Assembly: GCA_024227235.1 (NCBI GenBank)
Contig: JAAEKY010000560.1
Span: 1-36,734, forward strand
Length of the DNA: 36,734 bases
Source: Desulfobacteraceae bacterium
GTDB taxonomy: Bacteria; Desulfobacterota; Desulfobacteria; Desulfobacterales; Desulfobacteraceae
Direction: 5' to 3'
Below the pieces are notes generated by a model, which saw only the letters and a list, made by a program, of their open reading frames with translations, ran no database searches and was not told the origin of the DNA. How positions within the stretch are numbered: position 1 is the stretch's first letter; each line of letters begins with the position of its first letter. Positions 7,375 to 15,006 of the stretch are shown here, one piece after another. Position numbers and translations under genes: made by a program.

Positions 7375-10155
7375 ATGAAAACCATTTTGAATTTATTGGC
7401 AATCGTTAGTTTGATTCTTCTTATAGGAATATCTTTAGCCCATGCGACCACTAAAAAAGAATTTGAGGATGCTGTCGAAAAAGCAGGTTTATCTGCTTTG
7501 CCATCTTTTATTGAGCTCAGTGATAATAAAATTTCAATCACGTTCCCATCCTCTATGGGGAATAAAAAATTCCATTTCAATGGAGACTTGGATACAGATG
7601 CTCTTGCAAACGGAGAATTTAAGTTTGAATCATCGCCTAAAAATAAAGTTGTTTGGAACAATGCCTTTGGCATGGACTTTCTGGATTTAAACGGCCTGCA
7701 ATTGAACCTTGATATAAAAAAAGGCGAGGAAGAAATTGCTCTAAAAGGGTTCTTAGGCGGAGCCTTTCGCAAGCACGGGAAAAATCTGGAAGTAGATATT
7801 GGCATATCGGTCGAAGATAAAAAACTAACTGATTTTACAATCGATCTTCCTGACACAACCCTTTCACTCCATTTAATTCCTGAATTTAGGCGAATCCCTG
7901 GTATTGCTAATTTTTCTCTTAAGCACCCGATCATTTCACGCAACGCTCTTGGCGGAACAGTTGAATTCTTAAAAGAAACCGTTGATACTGCAGTCTTTTA
8001 TGATAAAAATGCAAACGGCTGGGTTTTGGCCATGCAGTTTGAAAAAGCTGTTACTTTGGCCCAGCTGACTGGACATAAAAAAGGGTTTTTAAAATATCTG
8101 GGGTTACCCCAAATGCGCCTGATTCTGGCAACCCATAAGATCTCTACAGCTTATGATGAATTGCCGCAAGCGGCTCAAAACTTTTTCAAGGTTGACGGTA
8201 ACCTGCCTGAAGGCGATATGACAATTAAACGGGGAGTAAATGTTATTGCCGCATTCGACCCGGCTCTGGCATCTAAAGGATTGCAAAAGTCATTAAAGTC
8301 CATGGGGCTTGGTTCAACAGTACTTGAAGTTGATGGTGTTGTGCACGGGATGTTTGCTGGATCACCAGCTATTGAATTAACGGTGGATATAGACACACCA
8401 TCAAACCATGGATTCCCATTCCTGAAAACAAATGACACAAAAGCCGAGTTTTTTATTAAGCTATCCAAGGAAGAAGGTGATTTAGGATTTCGTATTGCCG
8501 TACTCATGAGTCAGGGTAAAGGTCATGATGACCTGGAATTTGATGTAGACTTTGGTCTGAAAGAAACTGAAGGCAATTTAGAGGTACAGGTTGCAGGGGC
8601 TATGAAAGGTGACTGGGACAATGCTGCAGGGATAAAAGGACTGACTATTGAAAATCCGTTCATGTCTGTAGGAATTAATGAAACCGGTAGTTTTGATATG
8701 CTAATTGACGGCACTGTTATTATCGGTTCTGAAAAGGTTCGTGTCGCCACCGATCTTATTTTATCACCTGAAGCGCTGGGACTGCCAACAGCTTTTGCTT
8801 TTGCAGGAAAAATCAACAAGCTGGACTTTAATGATTTAGTAACCCTTGCTAAAAAACATGCTAAACAGAAAAATGGCGGTATGAAAAAGATGGATGCTGA
8901 ACTCAAAGATGTCGCTTTTGCCTTTATGACACCGGGTGCATCATTGCCAGGAGATCTGGAAGAAGAACTTAATATTTCTGGTTCAGGAATGGCTTTAAAA
9001 GCGACTTTATTAATTAATAAAAAAGAATTGGGAACTGCCAAAGGGTATGCGTCTACAGATGGCCTCTTATTTGAAGGAAAACTTGATCCTTTCAAACTTG
9101 GTCCACTGGATTTAAAAGATGATGAACTCTCCATTGAAGCCGGACCCAAAGTTGATCCCAAGTTTGCCATGAGCGGGGATATAGAATTATTTAAAAATTT
9201 TGAAGAAACCTATCAGATTGATCTGGAGCCCAAACATTTCACTTTTTCCTCAGAAACAAAATTTGGTGGCGCTTTTGATCTTCAACTTGAGGCTGAATCA
9301 GACGGCTTAAGTTTCAAATCAGACAATGATTTCGAATTTGATGCTGCATTGAGCGCCGATTACAACAAAGCATTTCACAAGCTGGTTATAGGCTCCCTGA
9401 ATAATCTAAAAAAAGCTGACAAACAGATGAGCAAGGCTCAGAATGATGTAAAAAATGCAGAGAAAAAGATTAAGGGACTTAATGAAAAAACAAAAAAAGA
9501 AAAAGCCAAGGCTAAGAAGGCTTTTGATCATGCAGTTAAAAAAATTGATGACGCCAAGAACAAAGTAAATAGCTTAAAGAAAACTATCAGCTATAACAAG
9601 AAAAAAGCTCATGATCTTGACCGCAAAGCCAGGTCCGATGCAAAGCACTTTAAATTCGGTAAATCCGCAAAAGAAGGTTCTGAAGAGGCAGCTGTTAAAA
9701 CAGCCATCATCTCAGAAGAAGCAGCTTTGAAAACAGCCAATTGGGCATTGAATCAGGCTAAAAAAAGTGTAAAAATTGTCCCAGTTGATATGGCACCAAA
9801 AGTTGTTGAACTGAAAACTGAATTAGGAACGGCTGAAGCAGGGCTGAAAATTGCAGAGGAAGCGCTTAAAGATGCCAAAGCTGTCAACGGTGGAGTTGAA
9901 GCTGCGCTTAAAGCCATCAATAAGGGTTTAAGCGCATTTAAAATTAACAGAATCGGTGCAGCCGGAAGTCTTAAAGGGATTACATCTGGGGGAAAAGAAG
10001 GGAAACGCCCGGTATTGGTTATTGATGTGACTATTCATAATAAGCACCATGTCTACCGGGAATCTATTACATCTGTAAAACATGAATTTGAAAAGTTGGC
10101 CAAAGAAATTGCAAAGGAGGCTGCAAAAGAAATTCTCAAAGCATTTGAAAAATGA
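7375..10155 (+). CDS. Large secreted protein with repeated modules and coiled coil, unknown family
   Basis: This 926-aa protein has a clear Sec signal peptide (cleavage likely after AHA, residue 24) and a GGGGG ribosome-binding site. I recognise no family. Residues about 25-660 look beta-rich, with alternating hydrophobic and charged strands. Two stretches, around W94 (VWNNAFGMDFLDLNGLQL) and W414 (DWDNAAGIKGLTIENPFM), appear to be related modules of 70-75 residues. Residues about 662-765 and 770-850 are Lys/Ala/Glu-rich heptad-like coiled coils. A short beta segment (RPVLVIDVTIHNKHHVY) and an amphipathic Lys/Glu helix end the protein. No cysteines or transmembrane anchor are visible after the signal, so it is probably periplasmic or secreted. 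Confidence 0.8.
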   Translation: MKTILNLLAIVSLILLIGISLAHATTKKEFEDAVEKAGLSALPSFIELSDNKISITFPSSMGNKKFHFNGDLDTDALANGEFKFESSPKNKVVWNNAFGMDFLDLNGLQLNLDIKKGEEEIALKGFLGGAFRKHGKNLEVDIGISVEDKKLTDFTIDLPDTTLSLHLIPEFRRIPGIANFSLKHPIISRNALGGTVEFLKETVDTAVFYDKNANGWVLAMQFEKAVTLAQLTGHKKGFLKYLGLPQMRLILATHKISTAYDELPQAAQNFFKVDGNLPEGDMTIKRGVNVIAAFDPALASKGLQKSLKSMGLGSTVLEVDGVVHGMFAGSPAIELTVDIDTPSNHGFPFLKTNDTKAEFFIKLSKEEGDLGFRIAVLMSQGKGHDDLEFDVDFGLKETEGNLEVQVAGAMKGDWDNAAGIKGLTIENPFMSVGINETGSFDMLIDGTVIIGSEKVRVATDLILSPEALGLPTAFAFAGKINKLDFNDLVTLAKKHAKQKNGGMKKMDAELKDVAFAFMTPGASLPGDLEEELNISGSGMALKATLLINKKELGTAKGYASTDGLLFEGKLDPFKLGPLDLKDDELSIEAGPKVDPKFAMSGDIELFKNFEETYQIDLEPKHFTFSSETKFGGAFDLQLEAESDGLSFKSDNDFEFDAALSADYNKAFHKLVIGSLNNLKKADKQMSKAQNDVKNAEKKIKGLNEKTKKEKAKAKKAFDHAVKKIDDAKNKVNSLKKTISYNKKKAHDLDRKARSDAKHFKFGKSAKEGSEEAAVKTAIISEEAALKTANWALNQAKKSVKIVPVDMAPKVVELKTELGTAEAGLKIAEEALKDAKAVNGGVEAALKAINKGLSAFKINRIGAAGSLKGITSGGKEGKRPVLVIDVTIHNKHHVYRESITSVKHEFEKLAKEIAKEAAKEILKAFEK

Positions 10156-10162
10156 TATTCTC

Positions 10163-10181
10163 AAACAACATAATTGTTTTT
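10163..10181 (+). terminator. Weak hairpin after the 926-aa gene
   Basis: AAACAA (10163-10168) pairs with TTGTTT (10174-10179) and is followed by more Ts, 7 nt after the stop codon. The stem is short and AT-rich, so termination is uncertain. Confidence 0.35.
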
Positions 10182-10239
10182 AGCATAGCTTTGGTTATAT
10201 AGGAATGGTGTAAATGATGTCTAATTTCTCTAAAAAAAG

Positions 10240-10258
10240 ACTGATCCTCCCCCAAAAA
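10240..10258 (+). repeat. 19-nt motif shared with 5615-5633, copy 2
   Basis: ACTGATCCTCCCCCAAAAA differs from the copy at 5615-5633 at two adjacent positions only. It lies between the 926-aa gene and the vapBC promoter. Confidence 0.45.
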
Positions 10259-10304
10259 ACTGGAGAGCGGGTTAAGCCTCAATAATGAAAATTAAAAAGA
10301 CTAT

Positions 10305-10345
10305 TTGACACACGATCTTCTCCGTATTACGATATGTAATACGGA
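10305..10345 (+). promoter_or_regulatory. vapBC promoter and palindromic operator
   Basis: A -35 box TTGACA (10305-10310) and a -10-like TACGAT (10328-10333) are spaced by 17 nt. The -10 lies inside a perfect inverted repeat: TCCGTATTAC (10321-10330) and GTAATACGGA (10336-10345) around GATAT. The right arm runs into the GGAGG ribosome-binding site of the antitoxin. Type II antitoxins usually repress their own operon by binding such palindromes, so this is the expected operator. Confidence 0.75.
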
Positions 10346-10355
10346 GGTGAGGAAA

Positions 10356-10598
10356 ATGATTACATTAAGACTTGATCCAACTTTAGAACAGGCGGTTAAC
10401 AATACTGCAAAAAATCTTGGTCTAACAAAATCAGATCTAATACGTAAAAGTATCCTTGAATATCTTGGAAAGATTGGAAAGCAAAATGCTTGGGAGACTG
10501 GGCAAGATTTGTTTGGTAAATATTATAGTGGACGTAACAATTTATCTGTTGATAGAAAGGTAATTTTAAAGGAAAAGATAGAGGCAAAAAGAGGATGA
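10356..10598 (+). CDS. vapB: Ribbon-helix-helix antitoxin (VapB-like)
   Basis: This 80-aa protein has an N-terminal ribbon-helix-helix DNA-binding domain: the strand MITLRLDPTLEQAV, a first helix, and the turn LGLTKSDLIRKSILEYL. The C-terminal half would wrap and inhibit the toxin. The ATG at 10356 is chosen because GGAGGTGAGG lies directly upstream. A longer in-frame TTG start at 10305 coincides with the -35 box and is not credible. It overlaps the toxin gene by ATGA (4 nt), giving translational coupling. The protein is expected to bind the palindrome 11 nt upstream of its own start. Confidence 0.85.
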   Translation: MITLRLDPTLEQAVNNTAKNLGLTKSDLIRKSILEYLGKIGKQNAWETGQDLFGKYYSGRNNLSVDRKVILKEKIEAKRG

Positions 10599-11005
10599 AA
10601 AAAATCCTAATTGATTCTGGCCCATTGATTGCGTTATTTGATTCTTCAGATAGGTATCATAAAGTGTCTGTTAATTTTATTAAGTCTAATAAATATCCTC
10701 TGATAACAACAATAGCTTCCATAACAGAAACACTTCATTTGTTGGATTTTAATCGAAATGCTCAAATTGATTTTTTAGAATGGATTAGTAGAGGAGCTGT
10801 TGAAATTTATAACATCGAAAATAATGACTTCAAAAGATTAAAAAATTTAACTGAGAAATATCGTGATTTACCAATGGATTTTGCCGATTCTTGTCTTGTA
10901 TACTTAGCTGAAAAGCTCAGTATATATACAATCGCCACAATTGATAGAGATTTTACAATCTATCGAATCAAAGGAAAGAAAAAATTTAAAATGCTCCTTT
11001 CATAA
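10595..11005 (+). CDS. vapC: PIN-domain ribonuclease toxin (VapC-like)
   Basis: This 136-aa single PIN-domain protein has the usual length of VapC toxins. The acidic Mg-binding residues are visible: D7 in LIDSGPLIALFD, E45 in ITETLHLL, D98 in MDFADSCLV (D95 also nearby) and D117 in ATIDRDF. VapC proteins are endoribonucleases that cut tRNA or rRNA and are silenced by the co-encoded antitoxin. The gene overlaps the antitoxin stop by 4 nt. Nothing suggests inactivation. The RNA target cannot be inferred. Confidence 0.85.
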   Translation: MKKILIDSGPLIALFDSSDRYHKVSVNFIKSNKYPLITTIASITETLHLLDFNRNAQIDFLEWISRGAVEIYNIENNDFKRLKNLTEKYRDLPMDFADSCLVYLAEKLSIYTIATIDRDFTIYRIKGKKKFKMLLS

Positions 11006-11200
11006 GATCAAGAACGCCCGTTTTCAAGCCGAGTTTCCAGTTAATTCTAAATTTCGTATCATCGTTGGGCGGTAATCCCGCTTGTTTCCAGTGATACAGG
11101 ACGTTATCTTATGGGAAAAATTAATTTAATCCAAGCTAATACCTGTGAATTAAACTAAAGAATTAATAACGGAGCAGACTTTGATAAGGCAGTCTATATT

Positions 11201-11890
11201 ATGGAAAAACAGATAGATTTTAATGGTGAATGGTCCAATGAGTATGATGATATGGCACATAAAATAATACCTGCTTATCATTCCATTTATGAGTTAACTC
11301 AACACCTTTTAAGGGATAGACTGAACAATGAGGCAAGAATATTGGTGGCAGGGGCTGGAACAGGAAAAGAGATAATTGACTGTTCGCAGAATAATCCCTA
11401 TTTTTCATTTACTGGTTTTGATCCAGCAGAGCCGATGCTTTCTATTGCCGGTCAAAAAGTGGCGGCTGCCTCTCTTGAGAACAAAATCTCCCTTGTCCTG
11501 GGACTCATTGATGATGTAGCAGAAAAAGACTTTGATGCTGCCACAGCTATTTTGGTTATGCATTTTTTACCTGATGACGGTACAAAATTGAATTTTTTGA
11601 AAGGCATTGCTAATAAATTGAAACCTGGGGCTCTGATAGTTCTTGTAGACCTTGAAGGGGAGATTGGTTCTGATGAATATAATACTCTCAATGCTGCTTG
11701 GAAAAATCAGCAGCTATTTGTAAGGGGTAAAAAAGATAGAGTTATAGAAGAATTTGAAATACGGGAAAAAGAGGTTCATTTCATACCACAAAAGCGTATC
11801 GAATCACTATTAACAGAGGTGGGTTTTACTAAAATTCACAAGTTTTTTAAAGCTTATCTCTTTGGCGGGTATGTGGCAATAAAAAGATAA
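11201..11890 (+). CDS. Class I SAM-dependent methyltransferase
   Basis: This 229-aa protein has a Rossmann-type methyltransferase fold. Motif I is ARILVAGAGTGKEI (residues about 45-58), followed by FTGFDPAEPML (the acidic SAM-ribose strand), then ATAILVMHFLPDD (motif IV region) and LKPGALIVLVDLEGE (post-motif). It resembles the broad Methyltransf_12/25 group, which includes CmoA-like enzymes. The substrate is not identifiable. The gene stands alone 195 nt after vapC with a weak ribosome-binding site. A toxin-antitoxin pair beside a solitary methyltransferase suggests accessory DNA. Confidence 0.82.
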   Translation: MEKQIDFNGEWSNEYDDMAHKIIPAYHSIYELTQHLLRDRLNNEARILVAGAGTGKEIIDCSQNNPYFSFTGFDPAEPMLSIAGQKVAAASLENKISLVLGLIDDVAEKDFDAATAILVMHFLPDDGTKLNFLKGIANKLKPGALIVLVDLEGEIGSDEYNTLNAAWKNQQLFVRGKKDRVIEEFEIREKEVHFIPQKRIESLLTEVGFTKIHKFFKAYLFGGYVAIKR

Positions 11891-12273
11891 CAATTTAATA
11901 AAACGGATGCAAAAAGCCGCGCCGCTTATCAAGAGCATTCGTTAGGACACCGGGCGTGGGCTGGATAATCGACTGATTATGTGCTACCGCTGAAGCTTTT
12001 GAAGCGTAGCAGCACTACCTTCATTAGAAAAAGCAGTTTTGAAAAAGTGTATATTTTTATTTGACCACATCAATGATAAAAAGAAACATCCTGTGGACAA
12101 GCCACTGATGTTAGAGCTATGCCAATATGAGTATCCGCTCATGGGAAGGTCGTCACGGAAGAGACAGTGTTATCAAACAAGCGGGATTCGGGACGGACCT
12201 TGATTCTTCTCTTGTTTTTGATATCCATTCATCATCCAAGGTTAAGGGTTACATATGGGGATATATGATAAAC
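11891..12273. other. Intergenic region with small dyads
   Basis: No convincing gene is visible in 383 bases. AACGGATGC near 11905 can pair with GCATTCGTT near 11937 (one G-T) around a GC-rich centre. A second dyad, CGCT..AGCG, lies near 11990-12010. These recall integron attC sites but lack matching core sites. A 65-codon open frame at 12127 has no ribosome-binding site or recognisable content. Confidence 0.4.
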
Positions 12274-13332
12274 TTATTTCACCATGTCAACAGTAAGCAC
12301 TTTACCTTTCCTGAATACTTTTAAAGTGACTTTGCTCTGACGTGTAGCTTCCTGGAGCGATTTAAATTGATCTGCTGATTTTCCCATATCCTCTGTTATC
12401 TTCAGGCTATTTACCTGAAGAATAACATCGCCCCCAAGCAGCATCTTTTTTTTACCAATTTGAATCATGATATTTCCAGGTTTTAGCCCTGTTTTGTCAG
12501 CAGAAGATTCATATGCAACACGTTGAATTAGAAGTCCTGCTTTTTGTGGGATGTTAAGAGCAGAAGCAAGTTTACCATCAACCAAACGAAATTCAATTCC
12601 ACTCCAGAAGTAATCTTTTTCGATCAACAGTTTGTTTGCAGCATTAATTGTAACACAAAAGCCAAGGCCTTCGAATCCACCGGATCGAGATAGAATATGG
12701 CTCACAATTCCAATAACCTGACCGTCCATATTAAAGACTGGGCCGCCCGAATTCCCTGGATTTACAGCCGCATCTATCTGAAGTAACTCTGTGGGGACCA
12801 TTTTTTGAACTATTTTATCTTCGTTTAAACGGCCGCTTACATACCCAACAGATAAGGTGTGGTCTATCCCATAGGGTGCGCCAACGACAAATATTTTTTC
12901 CCCAGTTAAAACGGTATCCGAGTCGCCCAATTCAGCAATAGACAAATCTTTAGGGATTTTTTTAATTTTCAATAATGCCACGTCCGCCTGGGGTACAGTG
13001 GACAGGATTTCCGCATCGATTTTTTTGCCATTTAAAAATTTTACAATCACTCGATCTGCGATATGAACCACATGAGATGCTGTCATAATGAGACCATCTT
13101 TTGAAATTACGACACCGGATCCAACTCCTTTTTCAATTTTTGTGTGTTTGGATCCAGGCTTCAAATTATCCCTGCCAAAGGCATAAATCAAAACAACTGA
13201 CTTATTCACCTGTTGAAATAATTTGGATATTTTTTTTGTTTCACTAAAACAAGGATATGGAATAAGAAGAATAAGAATAAATATCAATAGAATCCATATT
13301 AAACAAACGCTTTGTCTGTTTTTGTTAACCAT
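12274..13332 (-). CDS. HtrA/DegP-like serine protease with one PDZ domain
   Basis: This 352-aa trypsin-like protease is exported or membrane-anchored through an N-terminal hydrophobic segment (residues about 9-27). The catalytic triad is intact: H87 in MTASHVV, D117 in QADVALL and S195 in NPGNSGGPVF. A single PDZ domain occupies about residues 250-352. It matches the DegS/HtrA group that senses misfolded envelope proteins, and it is shorter than two-PDZ DegP. A GTG two codons upstream (13336-13338) is an alternative start; the ATG is preferred, with GAGTGG nearby as a ribosome-binding site. It is a single-gene unit with no obvious partner. Confidence 0.9.
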   Translation of the reverse strand: MVNKNRQSVCLIWILLIFILILLIPYPCFSETKKISKLFQQVNKSVVLIYAFGRDNLKPGSKHTKIEKGVGSGVVISKDGLIMTASHVVHIADRVIVKFLNGKKIDAEILSTVPQADVALLKIKKIPKDLSIAELGDSDTVLTGEKIFVVGAPYGIDHTLSVGYVSGRLNEDKIVQKMVPTELLQIDAAVNPGNSGGPVFNMDGQVIGIVSHILSRSGGFEGLGFCVTINAANKLLIEKDYFWSGIEFRLVDGKLASALNIPQKAGLLIQRVAYESSADKTGLKPGNIMIQIGKKKMLLGGDVILQVNSLKITEDMGKSADQFKSLQEATRQSKVTLKVFRKGKVLTVDMVK

Positions 13333-13669
13333 TTCCACTCACTTTATTATTTTTTATACAGCCGTTAAAAGATATTCGTTCAATATAAAGGTTTTTTCAT
13401 TTTTTAAATAGATTTTTTTATATGGGGTGTAAATAGACGGTTTGATGAAAAGGGACATCCGGTAATATATTGCACCACAAACAAATATGCTTCCTGGGAA
13501 ACCAGAAGGTTGTTTGGTCGGTGTCATTCGCGATGGTCAAAATAAATCATTTAACATGGGTAACAGAACAACTATAACTACCCAAACAGGAGTTGAACGC
13601 CAAAGACCCCGGTCACTTTTATACCGGGGTCTGGTATTTATTTATTTTGGTGAATCAAGGAACGCTTAT
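13333..13669. other. Intergenic region with terminator-like hairpin
   Basis: No gene is visible. The strong hairpin at 13604-13632 is the main element. A weaker dyad TGGGTA..TACCCA lies around 13557-13584. Open frames crossing this stretch on the plus strand lack ribosome-binding sites and recognisable content. Confidence 0.45.
13604..13632. terminator. Strong GC-rich hairpin terminator
   Basis: AGACCCCGGT (13604-13613) pairs perfectly with ACCGGGGTCT (13623-13632) around a 9-nt loop. It lies 37 nt past the stop of the minus-strand repeat peptide and so would end that operon. On the plus strand it is followed by a T-rich stretch. Confidence 0.6.
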
Positions 13670-13831
13670 TTAATAGCGGCGTCTGCTTATTCTGCGTTGC
13701 ATAGGCCGGTACATTGGCTGACGGGTATACCCCATATCCGGGGATTCCATCCAGTCAATGCAGTCAGCTCCCCAGCAATCTGCCCCCCAGCACTCTGCGC
13801 CCCAGCACTCAAGCCCGGCCATTCCTGTCAT
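13670..13831 (-). CDS. 53-aa Cys/Trp-repeat peptide, candidate RiPP precursor
   Basis: This short ORF, read by hand, begins MTGMAGL, then has a tandem five-residue repeat ECWGAECWGADCWGADC, followed by IDWMESPDMGY and a basic tail rich in Arg. AAGGTGG lies just upstream at ribosome-binding distance. The ATG also overlaps a TGA of another frame as ATGA, so it could be coupled to the radical-SAM gene before it. The repeats are 15 bp long and differ mainly at synonymous third positions (GGC/GGG/GGA for Gly), so the peptide rather than the DNA appears conserved. Tandem Cys-repeat peptides beside radical-SAM/SPASM maturases are known in Desulfobacterales (for example ACGX-repeat peptides, from memory). 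This exact repeat is not one I recognise. Expression and modification are inference. Confidence 0.55.
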   Translation of the reverse strand: MTGMAGLECWGAECWGADCWGADCIDWMESPDMGYTRQPMYRPMQRRISRRRY

Positions 13832-14326
13832 GGCACCACCTTGCTGAGGGATTCGCTGTTAAGAACCACCTGGCTGCTTCCTTATCAGTCAGGCCTATGT
13901 CTGCAATTGTTTCCTGTTGACGGTTTATCCGCATGATATTTGTACTAATCCCCTTGACGCCGAGGGCGTGAAGGTACTTGAGTGCTTTTTCAAAACTGGG
14001 GAGATTTCTTTTGGAAAGAGTAATGTTCACCCCAAGGATTGGTTTGTGATACTGCGCTGATACGGTCAGGATATTTTAATGGCCGCCACTACCTGTCCAT
14101 GTGCGCCTTTTACCCCGTCCAGGGCATCATGAACGTCTTTATCCATGCTCTGGAAAGAAACGTTCAGCGAATCCACCCCTGTCAATGCAATAAAGACAGC
14201 ATTTTCCATCTTGGACAGCCACCGGCCATTGGTTTGCAGATGCAGCTACCAGTCTGGAAATGTTTCTCTGGCATAGGTTACCATATCCTTGAAGTGTCTG
14301 TGGGTGGTCGCTTCACCCCCAGACGG
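13809..14326 (-). pseudogene. C-terminal remnant of a second radical-SAM protein
   Basis: Starting at about 14326 in a frame different from the preceding gene, the translation reads PSGGEATTHRHFKDMV (a radical-SAM GGE motif), FPDW, an in-frame TAG, LHLQTNGRWLSKMENAVFIA and FQSMDKDVHDALDGV. A frame change near 14070 leads to LTVSAQYHKPILGVNITLS and onward to a TGA at 13809. The N-terminal CxxxCxxC cluster motif is missing. The fragment therefore has a deletion, a nonsense codon and a frameshift and cannot make an active enzyme. It overlaps the end of the first radical-SAM frame and the start of the repeat peptide. Confidence 0.7.
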
Positions 14327-15006
14327 GTAAAAAACCGGGATAACTCAAGCAGAGAGGGTCCATGCTCGGTTACGGTTGGCCGTACAGAAAAGTTTTTTTC
14401 CGGCAACCATTTTTGCATCAACTCTACCCCCTTTATGGCAGCTTTGTAGGATCCCTTACCGCTTGCGGTTTTCCTTACCCGGTTGTGGATTTCTTCCGGG
14501 CCATCCAGACTTATTTGCACTGAAATGTCATGTCTGGACAGGAACTTTGCGTGTTCTTCGTTCAGCAGGGTACCGTTGGTGGCTAGCATATACTTAAAAT
14601 TTACCGGTAAATGAGAGGTTCGTGAATTGACATACCCAACCGTATGCAGGATTATTTCCCATCTGAGAAGCGGTTCTCCGCCAAAAAAAATAAGGGTTCG
14701 TTCCCGCAAGCCGTTTTCATCTGAAAGTGCTTCCCGTATAAGAAATTCGACACAGGATTCTGCTGTCTGTTTGGACATCATTTTCGGCAAAGCTGTCAGG
14801 TTTGAGGTAAAGCAGTAAGCGCATCGCAAGTTGCACGCCTTGGTGAGATTAAGCCACAAGGCCTGAATCGTGCCTTTCTTTTTTCTGCTAAGGGCTTGCC
14901 GCCCATTCCCCCTTTTATTAAATACAATTGGATGAGAAACAAGACGATGCTCGTCAGGAGAATACCAATACGGGACAGCTCCGGCATTCCCTACATAAAA
15001 TTTCAT
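14278..15006 (-). pseudogene. C-terminally truncated radical-SAM peptide maturase
   Basis: The 242-codon frame starts with an excellent GGGAGGA ribosome-binding site. It carries the 4Fe-4S/SAM motif in LTKACNLRCAYCF (CxxxCxxC), then FFGGEPLLRW, ATNGTLL and QISLDGPEEIHNRVR, all typical of SPASM-type peptide or sulfatase maturases. Similarity ends at about RFFTRLGVKR. The last nine residues are read out of frame from the second radical-SAM gene. Normal members have 370-450 residues with a C-terminal cysteine-rich SPASM domain, all absent here. The open frame may still be translated, but activity is unlikely. Confidence 0.8.

Noticed and set aside
8523..9170. 215-codon minus-strand frame inside the 926-aa gene
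   Set aside because: Ser/Pro-rich shadow translation of a long real gene on the other strand.
10305..10355. Longer vapB starting at TTG 10305
   Set aside because: The TTG is the first half of the TTGACA -35 box, and the ATG at 10356 has a strong ribosome-binding site.
11006..11960. Possible integron gene cassettes: GTTGGGC after vapC and GTTAGG after the methyltransferase, with attC-like pairing around 11905-11945
   Set aside because: The matching RYYYAAC core sites are missing and inner stems are poor in both places; no integrase is visible. The resemblance is too weak to call.
12127..12324. 65-codon plus-strand frame before the HtrA gene
   Set aside because: No ribosome-binding site, no family resemblance, and it overlaps the 3' end of the HtrA gene.
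13487..13936. 149-codon plus-strand frame across the repeat-peptide region
   Set aside because: It is the complement of the radical-SAM remnant and Cys-repeat peptide, has no ribosome-binding site and reads across a strong hairpin.
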